From the NCBI RefSeq assembly GCF_030408035.1, contig NZ_JASDCF010000003.1, positions 1 through 64,000 of the forward strand: DNA of 64,000 bases. Direction: 5' to 3'. The notes beneath the pieces were generated by a model. The model searched no databases. It saw only the letters and a program-made list of their open reading frames with translations, and was not told where the DNA came from. Origin of the DNA: Psychrobacter sp. APC 3426 (GTDB lineage Bacteria > Pseudomonadota > Gammaproteobacteria > Pseudomonadales > Moraxellaceae). The position numbers and the translations under genes are program-made. Below, in pieces: positions 9,095 to 18,384 of this stretch. Each line of letters starts with the position of its first letter. Within the stretch, counting starts at the first letter, position 1.

Positions 9095-9620
9095 AGTGCA
9101 GTTAAATCAAACATTTAAGCTAAGAAAATAGCTTATAAAAATGGGTCATTATTCTTGACTGTCTTTTTGATGGTTTGGAGGCTAGCCTATTTTTTTGCGT
9201 TAAATTCTATAGCAAAAACATCCTAAAAACGCTACGGTATTGCTGATATCAATTTTTTGTAGCCTCTGTCTGCGCAGGCACATCAAGCAAGAAAAATTGA
9301 TATCAGCAGCGTGTGATGTATCGATATTACTTTTCACTGACTATAGATTGCTGACCTTACTCCCACTTTTTATGATAGATATTGATAACAGCCTTTTAGT
9401 CATAACCCATCCTAATATTCAGCAACTAAATACACATTATCTAACACGCTCACGCCGCAGCTTTGCTAAAGTAAGTCATGCAAATCTTATAATAATACTA
9501 TGCCAAAAAATCAGAGCAGCAAGCAAAGCGAGTGCAAGTACTACATTTAGTAGACTGAGGAAGTTTGACGCTGCTAATCGTATTTTTTGGGTTTGGTATA
9601 AAATAACAAGGACGCTCGTC
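9095..9620. other. Intergenic region with dispersed palindromic repeat
   Basis: This 526-bp gap precedes the nitronate monooxygenase gene. The reading frame of that gene stays open back to 9240, but the extension crosses the repeat at 9242-9307 and shows no family similarity, so I treat it as non-coding. Confidence 0.6.
9242..9307 (-). repeat. Dispersed palindromic repeat, copy 1
   Basis: Ends GCTGATATCAATTTTT and its complement flank a core that, on the minus strand, reads CTTGCTTGATGTGCCTGCGC and then a GACAGAGGCT segment. The same core occurs at 30634-30709 and 51415-51480 on the plus strand. The three copies have different outer arms that are self-complementary within each copy. Confidence 0.8.
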
Positions 9621-10664
9621 ATGACCTTACTTAATACCTTTGATTTAACCTATCCTATCGTACAAGCACCGATGGCAGGAGCAACCACACCTGAGCTGGC
9701 AGCAACGGTCAGTAACTTTGGTGGATTGGGGTCATTAGGGTCTGGCACGACGGCGCCAGATATTTTAAACGACCATATTAATACTCTTAAATCGCTCACC
9801 AACCGCCCTTTTATGATTAATCTGATGGTGTTATCCGAGCATGACTCTAATACCTTGGACAGTCCAATTCCTGCTTGGCTAACTAAGTACTATCAAGAAC
9901 AAAATATCGAAATGGCGTTACCTAAACGTCCTGCGCTAAGCTTTGCAGAGCAACTACAAGTGCTCTATGACAATCCGGTTCCTGTCGCTAGCTTTACCTT
10001 TGGCATTATCAGCGCTGAGCAAGTGCAGCGTTTAAAGAATTTAGGCACGCGCGTCATCGGTACCGCTAATCATCCATTGGAAGCGAAAGCATGGGCAGAG
10101 ATTGGCGTCGATGCGGTATGTGTGCAAGGGGTAGAAGCGGGTGGGCATCGTGGTGGGTGGTTAGCGCAAAGTGAAAATGATCCATTGGGATTATTGACGC
10201 TGATTAGTCAAACGCGTGCCTGTACCGATATTCCGTTAATCGCGGCTGGCGGGATTATGACAGGGCAAGCGATTAAAGCGATTCAAAGCGCTGGTGCTGA
10301 GCTGGCGCAAATCGGCACGGCGTTTTTGACCACTGATACCTGCGGTATTAATGACATTTATAAGCAAGCGCTACTGGATGCTAGTCAAGATAAACGCAGT
10401 AGCGAAACGCGCTTAACTCGGCTGTTTTCAGGGAAGCAAGCACGCGGTTTGTTAAACGATTATCTGCGCGATTTTGGTCAATTTGAAAGCGCGCATAAAC
10501 TACCGCCCTACCCTCAATTAAATGCAATGACCAAAGTTTTACGTGCACATGCGAAACAAAACCTAGATGCAGAATATCAGTCTCTATGGGCAGGGCAAGG
10601 CGTGGCTTTGGTCAGACAAGAACGGACGATTGAATTATTAGAGCGGCTGGTAAAAGAGTGTTAG
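9621..10664 (+). CDS. Nitronate monooxygenase / NPD-like flavoprotein
   Basis: FMN-dependent TIM-barrel enzyme of the 2-nitropropane dioxygenase family, which oxidises propionate-3-nitronate or other alkyl nitronates. The 347-residue product begins with YPIVQAPMAGATTPELAATVSNFGGLGSLG, the family N-terminus. QGVEAGGHRGG around residue 173 carries the catalytic-type His, and PLIAAGGIMTGQAI followed by GAELAQIGTAFL forms the phosphate-binding region. The ATG at 9621 is preceded by AAGGAC at good spacing, which decides the start against the longer frame from 9240. It converges on the lipase gene across a shared terminator. Confidence 0.88.
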   Translation: MTLLNTFDLTYPIVQAPMAGATTPELAATVSNFGGLGSLGSGTTAPDILNDHINTLKSLTNRPFMINLMVLSEHDSNTLDSPIPAWLTKYYQEQNIEMALPKRPALSFAEQLQVLYDNPVPVASFTFGIISAEQVQRLKNLGTRVIGTANHPLEAKAWAEIGVDAVCVQGVEAGGHRGGWLAQSENDPLGLLTLISQTRACTDIPLIAAGGIMTGQAIKAIQSAGAELAQIGTAFLTTDTCGINDIYKQALLDASQDKRSSETRLTRLFSGKQARGLLNDYLRDFGQFESAHKLPPYPQLNAMTKVLRAHAKQNLDAEYQSLWAGQGVALVRQERTIELLERLVKEC

Positions 10665-10690
10665 TTTTCTTGATGTAGAGACAATATTCT

Positions 10691-10738
10691 AACCAAAAAA
10701 AAGAAACACCAGTCTACCTGATGTTTCTTTTTTGGTTT
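10691..10738. terminator. Bidirectional terminator
   Basis: The inverted repeat AACCAAAAAAAAGAAACA...TGTTTCTTTTTTGGTT, with inner CAG/CTG pairing, lies between convergent genes. It has A-rich and T-rich flanks suited to both directions. Confidence 0.88.
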
Positions 10739-10764
10739 AGAACAAGTATTTTCGACCTAAACAA

Positions 10765-11712
10765 CTACTTCTTTAGTCCTTTTCGAAACGTTTTATAATC
10801 ATCCGCTGTTTGGTCAAGCGCTTCGACCATCGGTACATGACCGACTTCTGGCATCATAATAATCTGTGATTGCGGGATGATTTCTTTTATCACCTTGACC
10901 GTTTCAGGCTTGATCACTTGATCTTTATCGCCCCAAACCACTAGCGTCGGAATATTATATTGCGCGATGACTTTGGCACGTTCCTCGACACTATCGGTGA
11001 CGATTTGCTCAAGGATTTTGGCATGTAGCTCTTTATTAGCGATACGTTCTTGGGCAAATACTGCTTTGACAGACTTAGGCAAGTAAGGCGGCTTATACAT
11101 CACAAAATCAAACATTTTGTAGAAGTCTTCTTTGTTATTGACCAGTAGCGGATTGTTCTCTAAAGTCGCGCCTTCTAGCGATTTAGAAATACCTGCTGAC
11201 CAAAACCCTGCTGTGTCCACTAACCATAGACTTTTGACGTCTTTAGGGTACTTTGCCGCATAAGCGACACTGATCGCCCCGCCCATCGAATTGCCACCGA
11301 CATGAATGTTTGACGCGACACCTTTGGCTTGCAGCAACTCATGCAAACGCGTGGCCTGCGCCTCCGAGCGATAATCTGCGGTCATAGGCTTGCTAGACTC
11401 ACCAAAGCCCAGCAGATCAGGAATGATCAGATGATAGCCCTCTAGCTGACTGGCGATGCGCGTAAAGTTATCTTTATTACCGCCAAAGCCATGAATCAAT
11501 AGTAACGGCTCGCCCGTCACATTCGCGTTTTCGGCATAAACCATTTTGTCGCCAGAAGCTAGGGTCAACGATTTGACTTCTAAATCTGACTTATTACGCT
11601 CATACTGGATAATTTTTTGCGTGGTATTGACCGCTAAAGAATTGGGGGCAGTCGTACAACCCACCACTGATAGACTGAATAGAGCGGCAAGGCCTAAGCG
11701 TTTTAATAGCAT
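10765..11712 (-). CDS. lip1: Triacylglycerol lipase, Psychrobacter Lip1 type
   Basis: Lipoprotein-type alpha/beta hydrolase. The 315-residue product opens MLLKRLGLAALFSLSVVGC, a lipobox signal, so it is likely exported and lipid-anchored, or released. LLLIHGFGGNKDNF forms the oxyanion loop and GGNSMGG near residues 141-147 holds the catalytic Ser. The Asp in VVWGDKDQ and the His in EVGHVPMVE complete the triad. From memory, the sequence runs almost residue for residue along the cold-active lipase Lip1 of Psychrobacter immobilis (about 317 residues), which is also strong evidence for the genus. The start codon is ATG at 11710-11712. The gene is monocistronic. Confidence 0.92.
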   Translation of the reverse strand: MLLKRLGLAALFSLSVVGCTTAPNSLAVNTTQKIIQYERNKSDLEVKSLTLASGDKMVYAENANVTGEPLLLIHGFGGNKDNFTRIASQLEGYHLIIPDLLGFGESSKPMTADYRSEAQATRLHELLQAKGVASNIHVGGNSMGGAISVAYAAKYPKDVKSLWLVDTAGFWSAGISKSLEGATLENNPLLVNNKEDFYKMFDFVMYKPPYLPKSVKAVFAQERIANKELHAKILEQIVTDSVEERAKVIAQYNIPTLVVWGDKDQVIKPETVKVIKEIIPQSQIIMMPEVGHVPMVEALDQTADDYKTFRKGLKK

Positions 11713-12288
11713 CGAAACATCCTTATTAAGAGGTAATATGAAAGTGTCTTGTAGACCATGATTCTAACGGCAAACTTATGCTTATATTTTTTAATTGATA
11801 ACTTTGCAGTCAAAACATTATCCCTTTGCATTTGATAAACAAGAATACCGCTTCCCTGATTACCTTTCTAATCAAGATGCCACACACATTGTCATTTATA
11901 ATGAGCGTTTTTATTACATTAACGTTTATTTCATTAGGGTCTGTTGAACATTCAAATATCAGGACTGCTGATTGCTAAAATAGTCCCAAACTAGGCGTAA
12001 ACCGACGATAATATCGAGACCTTAGCTAGGTTTACAACAACGTTTGGGGTGATTTTAGTATCAGCCTTTCAGGGCAGGGCTATTTTTTGCCAATACATGG
12101 CGAAATTATCTAACCTAGAATGACTAGGCGTCAAAAATTTCACTGCGTATTGTCTAAAAAATAGCCACTGCAAGTGCCACATTTGAATGTTCAACAGACC
12201 CTACTATTAGATTAGCTACTTAATCTTCTGTTAGGACTCTTTTTTACCATCAACCGAAGCCCATTTGGATGGCGCAAAAGGATGCACA
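11713..12288. other. Intergenic region carrying a MITE
   Basis: This 576-bp gap lies between the divergent lipase and MATE genes. Almost half of it is the 265-bp MITE at 11937-12201. The remainder is AT-rich and must hold both promoters. No other reading frame is convincing. Confidence 0.7.
11937..12201. mobile_element. 265-bp MITE with perfect terminal repeats and TA flanks
   Basis: Perfect 21-bp terminal inverted repeats, beginning GGGTCTGTTGAACATTC, bound a 265-bp non-coding element. TA dinucleotides at 11935-11936 and 12202-12203 flank it as an apparent target duplication. This architecture fits a miniature element mobilised by an IS630/Tc1-mariner or IS5/IS427-type transposase. No transposase fragment is seen inside. 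Internally, TAAAATAGTCCCAAAC and a later GTTTGGGGTGATTTTA form a second imperfect inverted repeat. Confidence 0.85.
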
Positions 12289-13821
12289 TTGAGCGACACT
12301 ATTACTTCCACTGACAAATCGCGTGACCTTACCGAGGGGTCGATTGCCAAAACCATGCTGCTGTTTGCCTTGCCAACCCTTGGCTCCTCGGCACTACAGT
12401 CATTAAACGGCTCGATCAATGCTGTTTGGGTCGGCCGGTTTTTGGGGGAAGAGGCGCTTGCCGCAACGGCGAACGGCAATATCTTAATGTTTATCATGAT
12501 TTCATTCGTGTTTGGTTTCGGTATGGCGGCCACTATTTTTATTGGTCAAGCCATGGGTCAAAACGATGACGTTAAGGTTAAACGCACCATGGGAACAGCG
12601 CTAGGGAGCATTATTCCAATCAGTATATTGTTATCAGCAATAGGCTGGATATTTGCCCCAACGCTACTCGATCTGCTCGGTACGCCGCCAACTGCTTTTG
12701 AGCTTGCTTTGACTTATCTGCGGATGATCTTTATTGCGATGCCCGTCACCCTAACCTTTACGCTGATGATGATGGCACTGCGCGGTACGGGGGATTCCAC
12801 CACGCCGCTTTGGTTTATCGCGATGTCGGTCGTGATTGATCTGATTTTGACGCCGACGCTTATTTTGGGTTTAGGCCCTTTTCCTGAATGGGGTATCTTT
12901 GGCTCAGCCGTTGCAACGGCAGTTGCTAATACGTTAGCGCTTATCGGTATGGTCGTCACTATGTACTGGCGTGGTTCGGTGCTGACACTTAGTATGCCAG
13001 AGCTGCGCTTTTTGGGGGCAGACCTTGGCATCTTAAAGTCGATGTTTTCCAAGGGCTTGCCGATGGGTTTGCAGATGATCGTCATCTCTACGGCAGCGCT
13101 AACCATGCTATCTCTCATCAACCGCGAAGGCGTACAGACGACCGCTGCTTATAGCACCACCCAGCAACTTTGGACTTACGTGCAGATGCCCGCCATGGCG
13201 CTAAGTGCCGCCGCTAGTGCGATGGTCGCTCAGAATATCGGTGCCAATCAATGGAGCCGAGTGGCAGGGATTACCCGCTGGGGGCTTATCTTTAACGTGA
13301 TATTGACAGGTACTATGATTGGGATACTGACTATTTTTGATAAAACTATTTTAAGCTTGTTTTTGGGTAGTGACAGTGCAGCGGTGCCGGTCGGTCGGCA
13401 TATCCAAACCATGGCGACGTGGGGCTTTCTCTTTTTTGGGATAGCGCAAGTGTTCTTTGGCACGATGCGTGCCAACGGCTATGTGATCTGGCCACTGCTA
13501 GTCATGGTAATTTCGATGTATCCTGTGCGACTTGGTTTTGCTTTTGGCATGTATCCACTACTGGGTGCCGATGCGCTTTGGTTATCATTCCCTGCAGGTA
13601 TGGTAGCCACCGCGGTCATGGGGGCAGGATTATATCTATACGGTGGCTGGCGCAAAGGCGAAAACTTGTCAAAAGAAGAAGCCGCGCAAGGGTGCGAGGG
13701 CTATCGTGCTCAGATAGGCACTTCGGCGTCGTGCCGTGATCTGGCACCGACCACTTCATGGAAGCGCTTACCTTCACTCAGTGTTGCAAGCTTGCGCCAA
13801 AAATTTCAGGGTAGCGATTAA
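12289..13821 (+). CDS. MATE-family multidrug efflux transporter
   Basis: Inner-membrane cation-coupled exporter. The roughly 510-residue product has about twelve hydrophobic segments in two MatE repeats. The family pattern LPTLGSSALQSLNGSINAVWVGRFLGEEALAA lies near the N-terminus, and ALRGTGDSTTPL and GAMRANGY-like GTMRANGY segments follow. The last 50 residues are polar, giving a cytosolic tail longer than usual. The start is uncertain. TTG at 12289 has an excellent AAAAGGA seven bases upstream and gives MSDTIT. An in-frame ATG at 12265 has only a weak GAAG. Drug specificity cannot be inferred. Confidence 0.88.
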   Translation: MSDTITSTDKSRDLTEGSIAKTMLLFALPTLGSSALQSLNGSINAVWVGRFLGEEALAATANGNILMFIMISFVFGFGMAATIFIGQAMGQNDDVKVKRTMGTALGSIIPISILLSAIGWIFAPTLLDLLGTPPTAFELALTYLRMIFIAMPVTLTFTLMMMALRGTGDSTTPLWFIAMSVVIDLILTPTLILGLGPFPEWGIFGSAVATAVANTLALIGMVVTMYWRGSVLTLSMPELRFLGADLGILKSMFSKGLPMGLQMIVISTAALTMLSLINREGVQTTAAYSTTQQLWTYVQMPAMALSAAASAMVAQNIGANQWSRVAGITRWGLIFNVILTGTMIGILTIFDKTILSLFLGSDSAAVPVGRHIQTMATWGFLFFGIAQVFFGTMRANGYVIWPLLVMVISMYPVRLGFAFGMYPLLGADALWLSFPAGMVATAVMGAGLYLYGGWRKGENLSKEEAAQGCEGYRAQIGTSASCRDLAPTTSWKRLPSLSVASLRQKFQGSD

Positions 13822-13864
13822 ACGAATCATAATAAACCGTAGTAGTGATGATCTGGCTTTAATA

Positions 13865-14584
13865 TTACCCAAGTAAAAACCTGACTGCCGCTGCCGCATG
13901 AATAGCAGTGGTATCAAATACAGGGATGGGGCTGTCGGCTTGTTTAATCAGCAAGCCAATCTCGGTACAGCCCAAAATCACACCTTCGCATCCTTCATCC
14001 GCTAACTGCTCAATGACCTTTATATAATAGGCTCTTGAGCTGTCTTTGAATGCCCCTACGCAAAGCTCGTTCTTAATAATGCGATGCACTTCTGTACGCG
14101 CATCACTCTCTGGTATCGCTACTTGTAAGCCTGCGTCAAGCAAACGTTGCTTATAAAAATCCTCAGTCATCGTAAACTGAGTGCCCAGTAAGGCAATTTT
14201 CGTCAGACCTTGCGCCTTAATTGCTTGAATAGTGGCATCAGCGATATGAATCAAAGGTAAGTCGGTCACGTCTTGCACCGCATTAAACAGCTTGTGCATA
14301 GTATTAGAGGCGATCATTAATCCTTGGGCATCTGCGGCTTGTAAACGTTTGGCACTATTAGCCATGAGTACGCCCAACTCTTCCCACGCTCCTTGCTCTT
14401 GCAGCTCATTAATGGGGCCAAAGTCTACGCTATGTATGAGCAAATCTGCTGAATGTAATCCGCCCAGCTTATCCTTTATCCCTTCATTAATCAGACGATA
14501 ATAGCTCTCGGTACTTTCCCAACTCATACCGCCGATGATGCCTAATGTTTTTTGTTGAGAGTGTCGCTGTTTTTGAACGGCCAT
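13865..14584 (-). CDS. Aspartate/glutamate racemase family protein (YgeA-like)
   Basis: PLP-independent amino-acid racemase of 239 residues. GIIGGMSWESTESYYRLINEG near the N-terminus is the Asp/Glu racemase opening. The first catalytic position is Thr in ASNTMHK and the second is Cys in ILGCTEIGLL. This Thr/Cys pair, instead of two cysteines, is what broad-specificity YgeA-type racemases have. The ATG at 14582-14584 has AAGG upstream. The substrate cannot be read from the sequence. The gene converges on the MATE gene with no clear terminator between them. Confidence 0.86.
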   Translation of the reverse strand: MAVQKQRHSQQKTLGIIGGMSWESTESYYRLINEGIKDKLGGLHSADLLIHSVDFGPINELQEQGAWEELGVLMANSAKRLQAADAQGLMIASNTMHKLFNAVQDVTDLPLIHIADATIQAIKAQGLTKIALLGTQFTMTEDFYKQRLLDAGLQVAIPESDARTEVHRIIKNELCVGAFKDSSRAYYIKVIEQLADEGCEGVILGCTEIGLLIKQADSPIPVFDTTAIHAAAAVRFLLG

Positions 14585-14865
14585 TTTACTGCCTTATTGG
14601 TTTGTGGTGATCGATTTTATCTTAGCAAAACTAGCGGGCTCTAGTATGCTAATTATCAAAAATATGCTTTCTCAAGAAAAAAACTAGAGTCGTTAAGATA
14701 TGGCAAACTTTAAGATGAGTAATAACGATTTTACCAACGCATCATCCCACGATATGATAGTCGCCAATAATTAATAAAGTGGCACAAAACCCTTTACTCC
14801 ATCAAAAAATCATGCTGATTCAGCTATTTAAGCATGATGCTAACTGTGTAGGACTACATAATATT

Positions 14866-15120
14866 ATGGCAGAGACCTCTACCTTTAAGATACGTACCCG
14901 TCGTAAGTACTATCGACTAATTTTTACTGGACTCATGGCATTGATGATGTCGCTCATTATCTCGACGGCATTGATATTGGTCAAAGTAGGCTTTATAGAT
15001 GGTTTCTTTACGGAGCTCTTGCACTCATGGGGGCTGGCCTTTATTTTTGCTTGGCCTAGTGCCTATGTTTGCGCCTACCTAGTGCAAGAGCATGTGTTGA
15101 GTAGAATTGAGTTTTATTGA
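14866..15120 (+). CDS. DUF2798 family small membrane protein
   Basis: An 84-residue protein with two predicted membrane helices (LIFTGLMALMMSLIISTALI and LLHSWGLAFIFAWPSAYVCA), matching the two-helix DUF2798 pattern. Function unknown. The frame is open to a GTG at 14779 and has an ATG at 14812. I prefer the ATG at 14866 because the product then begins just before the basic KIRTRRKYYRLIF stretch, as in the family. It is not clearly part of the downstream three-gene operon, from which it is separated by 93 bp. Confidence 0.7.
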   Translation: MAETSTFKIRTRRKYYRLIFTGLMALMMSLIISTALILVKVGFIDGFFTELLHSWGLAFIFAWPSAYVCAYLVQEHVLSRIEFY

Positions 15121-15213
15121 ATTAAACGAGCAAGATAAATTTTAAACTTAAGTCCACCCCTACCATATAAAAACAGCTAAGATAAGCCATACCATTTTTA
15201 TATAGAGGACGCT

Positions 15214-16365
15214 ATGACCCAATCAAGGCGTACAATCGAGCAGTTGCTCAGCCAAGGTACACTGCCCATAGAAAAGGCAGATACCGCCGCACTATTTTTA
15301 GACGTTTATCCCAGCAAGCGCACATGGCTGCAGTTTTTTGATAAAGCGCTATTGGTTATCGGCGCGGTAGCGTTGGTATTATCCCTTGTGCTCTTTATTG
15401 CCTATAACTGGCTATATATGGGCAAATTGGCCAAGTTCGCTTTGGTCGAAGGCGCTTTGGTCATCACTATCGCGCTGTATGTGGCGCTGTCCTTTCGGCG
15501 TCGTTTTGCCTTTGTTCGGCAGTTGTTATTGCTGATCGCTAGCATCATTACTGGTAGCTTATTAGCGCTGTTTGGGCAGGTGTATCAGACTGGCGCTGAT
15601 ACGTGGCAGCTGTTCTTTGGTTGGGCCGTATTGATTACGCCTTGGGTCATCATCGCCCGTTTCCCTGCGCTTTGGCTGCTGTGGCTTGGGCTTATTAATT
15701 CTGTAACTTTGTTTTATATCGACACCTCATTGTTTTTTGGCATAGGTTACTACTATCAAGATTTTTGGCAATTCACCGTAATCACAGTTATTAATGTTAT
15801 CGCTTTTTATTTATGGCTGATCTGCTTTGAAGACAAACGTGGTTCAGGACTTTCTAATTTAAAGACATCTAATTTAAGCCTTTCTGACTTGAGCCTGTCT
15901 AGCGTTACTACTGATATCACTACCAATAGCAAATTAGACACCTTCAATCTTGCCAGCACTGCCGCCAAATCCAGCCTACATTGGAGTACCTATGTCGTCG
16001 GTCTACTCAGTACGTATACCATCACTTATCTGACGATAAGCACTTTTTTTGATAATAAAAATATTCTGCTGTTCTTAGTCGCGGTTTCCTTGTGGCTAGG
16101 TTGGTGTGTATTTATGCATTGGCGTTTCCGCAAGCGTACGACTGATTTGCTGATGTTGACTTACTTGTCAGGCTCAGTGATTGCGGTTGTTGTCTTTATT
16201 TTAGGCAAAGCACTGCTGAGTGATTTTGACGCTGGCGGTTTTTTATTATTAGGGCTGGTACTGATCGGTATGAGCTCCTACGCCGTCGTCTGGCTACGCA
16301 AAGTTGCTCGTTTTAAAAAAGAAAACAATGTGCCCCATACCATCGTTAAAGGGGAGCAATTATGA
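15214..16365 (+). CDS. DUF2157 domain membrane protein
   Basis: First gene of a three-gene membrane operon. The 383-residue product has an N-terminal cytosolic region of about 40 residues followed by roughly ten hydrophobic helices. The DUF2157-type start (IEQLLSQGTLPIEKADTAALFL, then the first helix after WLQFFDKALLVIG) supports the assignment. A polar Ser/Thr/Asn-rich loop lies around residues 210-255. The ATG has AGAGGA upstream. Its stop overlaps the next start by four bases (16362-16365). No function is established for the family. Confidence 0.82.
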   Translation: MTQSRRTIEQLLSQGTLPIEKADTAALFLDVYPSKRTWLQFFDKALLVIGAVALVLSLVLFIAYNWLYMGKLAKFALVEGALVITIALYVALSFRRRFAFVRQLLLLIASIITGSLLALFGQVYQTGADTWQLFFGWAVLITPWVIIARFPALWLLWLGLINSVTLFYIDTSLFFGIGYYYQDFWQFTVITVINVIAFYLWLICFEDKRGSGLSNLKTSNLSLSDLSLSSVTTDITTNSKLDTFNLASTAAKSSLHWSTYVVGLLSTYTITYLTISTFFDNKNILLFLVAVSLWLGWCVFMHWRFRKRTTDLLMLTYLSGSVIAVVVFILGKALLSDFDAGGFLLLGLVLIGMSSYAVVWLRKVARFKKENNVPHTIVKGEQL

Positions 16366-17552
16366 CTAATGATATGAACGATGAGCAACGTCGTCGCCTT
16401 TTGCTATTACAACAGCACGGATTAATTAACAAGCAAAATGGGAACGATAGCTTGTTAAACCAAACTGAATCTGAAGAGCATACCCCTTGGTTTATCAACA
16501 TCCTTTTTGGTTTTAGTGGGATATTTGCCAGTTTATTATTCATTGGGTTTTTGACGTTGATATTATTTGAGACTGAGATTTTTGACAGTATCATTGGAGT
16601 ATTGCTTACTGGCAGCATATTGAGCGCTATTGGCTGGTCTTTATTTTATAATGCCCATTTACGTCATAGCCCATTCTGGAACAGCTTAGCCTTTGCGATT
16701 ACTGTCGCTGGTCAAGCGTATATCGCCTTTGCCTTATTGACTAACGAGATTGAACAGCCCGTAAATGTAGTCATCTTGCTACTTATACAGCTATTTATGA
16801 CCATCGTCACGCCCAATTTTATTTACCGTCTATTAAGCGCTATGGTAGCGCTGGGCTGTGTCATCTATCTACTCAACTTCTATCACCTGCCCGAGTTAAG
16901 CTTAGGGCTACTGGCGCTTATGACTGCCGTTGCCAACTTACAACGCTATTCAATATTACAGCGCATTTCTGTTAAATGGCGGTCGGTGGCCTTTGATATT
17001 AGCAAAGCGCTCTCCTATGCCAGCGCTTTGATGTTGCTCAGCGTTTCGGTATATTTTATCGCCGCTGAATATGGGGGTAGCCCTGATAGCTTTGGCAGCC
17101 TTGATAGTTATGGCGACACCTTTAGCTATAATTACTACCTCGCACAAGGGTTACTGACGCTCGCCAGCCTTTATGCGGCTTTGCTTATCCTTAAGCGCTA
17201 TCAAGTCAAACTGCTATCAGCAGCAGGGTTCATCATTATTTTCGCCATTGCTATATTGGGCGTTATGTCGATCTATGTCTCAGGATTGCTGACGACCAGC
17301 CTTATCATCGTCATCGCGGTTGCCAACAGTCAGCGCGTGCTATTAGGGCTAGGTATTACAGCATTAGTCGGCTATATATTTTGGTATTACTATCAGCTCG
17401 ATACCTCTTTATTGATCAAATCCGCCTCCCTGCTAAGCATCGGTATCGGTTTACTATTGATGCGCTGGTTACTCATAAAACGTTATTTTGCGATTAGTAA
17501 AAGGAGTAGCGAAGCACTGACAGTGGCTAACGAGAAGGAGCGCTTGTCATGA
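16362..17552 (+). CDS. DUF4401 domain membrane protein
   Basis: Second gene of the operon, 396 residues. A polar N-terminus of about 35 residues (QRRRLLLLQQHGLINKQN) precedes about ten membrane helices. The order DUF2157, DUF4401, GDYXXLXY is a recurring arrangement and supports the name. Four-base overlaps on both sides (16362-16365 and 17549-17552) imply translational coupling. The products probably form one membrane complex, which is an inference from the gene order only. Confidence 0.8.
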   Translation: MTNDMNDEQRRRLLLLQQHGLINKQNGNDSLLNQTESEEHTPWFINILFGFSGIFASLLFIGFLTLILFETEIFDSIIGVLLTGSILSAIGWSLFYNAHLRHSPFWNSLAFAITVAGQAYIAFALLTNEIEQPVNVVILLLIQLFMTIVTPNFIYRLLSAMVALGCVIYLLNFYHLPELSLGLLALMTAVANLQRYSILQRISVKWRSVAFDISKALSYASALMLLSVSVYFIAAEYGGSPDSFGSLDSYGDTFSYNYYLAQGLLTLASLYAALLILKRYQVKLLSAAGFIIIFAIAILGVMSIYVSGLLTTSLIIVIAVANSQRVLLGLGITALVGYIFWYYYQLDTSLLIKSASLLSIGIGLLLMRWLLIKRYFAISKRSSEALTVANEKERLS

Positions 17553-18226
17553 GTAAGATAAATAATCCATTACTGGGGCAAAAGTCTGTAGCCAAGCCGC
17601 TACCGTGGTGGCAAAAGCGTACATTTACCATCGGTGTTGCGCTACTGGGTTTGATCATAATATTAGTCATAATGACCGTTAATGTCGCAAAGTTTGAGAC
17701 CCATTTAGCTACTGGCGACACCGTGCTATTAGAGCTTGCGCCCGTTGATCCGCGCAGCTTTATGCAAGGCGATTATATGACCCTGAGCTATGCGTTAGAA
17801 GGTGAGGTACTCAACGAATTAAACGAAAAATTTCCAGAAAATGAATACTACATTAACGCTAGTGAAGGCTACGTCATTGTCGCTTTGGATGAAAATAACG
17901 TCGGTACGTTTACCCGTCTAGTCAATGTCATACCGAGCGATTTAGCCGCTAATGAGATGGCGCTTTACTACCGCGTGCGCAATAACGAATTGAAGCTGGC
18001 GACCAATGCTTTCTTCTTTCAAGAAGGTCATGCTGAAGCGTTTGAGGTGGCAGAGTATGGCTTGTTTCGCGTGAATGATAGTGGTGAACCGCTACTCACA
18101 GATATGGTTGATGGAGTGTTTAAAGTGATTAAGCCTGAAGTTAACGACCTTGAGACCAATAATTTCGAGACTAATCGCTTTGACAATGAAAAAGTCTTTG
18201 ATGATGACAAAACCTTTGATAATTAA
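17549..18226 (+). CDS. GDYXXLXY domain protein
   Basis: Third gene of the operon, 225 residues. One membrane helix (FTIGVALLGLIIILVIMTVNV, about residues 25-45) anchors a domain outside the cytosol. The defining motif GDYMTLSY is near residues 73-80, preceded by VDPRSFMQ. An acidic, low-complexity tail with repeated Asn, Phe, Asp and Glu follows after residue 200. The biochemical role is unknown. No terminator is obvious after it. Confidence 0.85.
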   Translation: MSKINNPLLGQKSVAKPLPWWQKRTFTIGVALLGLIIILVIMTVNVAKFETHLATGDTVLLELAPVDPRSFMQGDYMTLSYALEGEVLNELNEKFPENEYYINASEGYVIVALDENNVGTFTRLVNVIPSDLAANEMALYYRVRNNELKLATNAFFFQEGHAEAFEVAEYGLFRVNDSGEPLLTDMVDGVFKVIKPEVNDLETNNFETNRFDNEKVFDDDKTFDN

Positions 18227-18384
18227 GCCTGGTAAATGCTCAAAAATTTAACCTCTAAAACTAGTCTCTAAAAAACCAGTGACAACATCAGGTAACCAAA
18301 GTTGCCTTGTTAGTCCTCAGGACAACTTGCTAAGGTAATTGCTACTTATTTTTATTACTTATAATGATAATAAAGGAACATCTT

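Noticed and set aside
9240..9620. N-terminal extension of the nitronate monooxygenase frame
   Set aside because: The upstream part crosses a dispersed repeat, has no family similarity and lacks a ribosome site. The ATG at 9621 with AAGGAC is far better.
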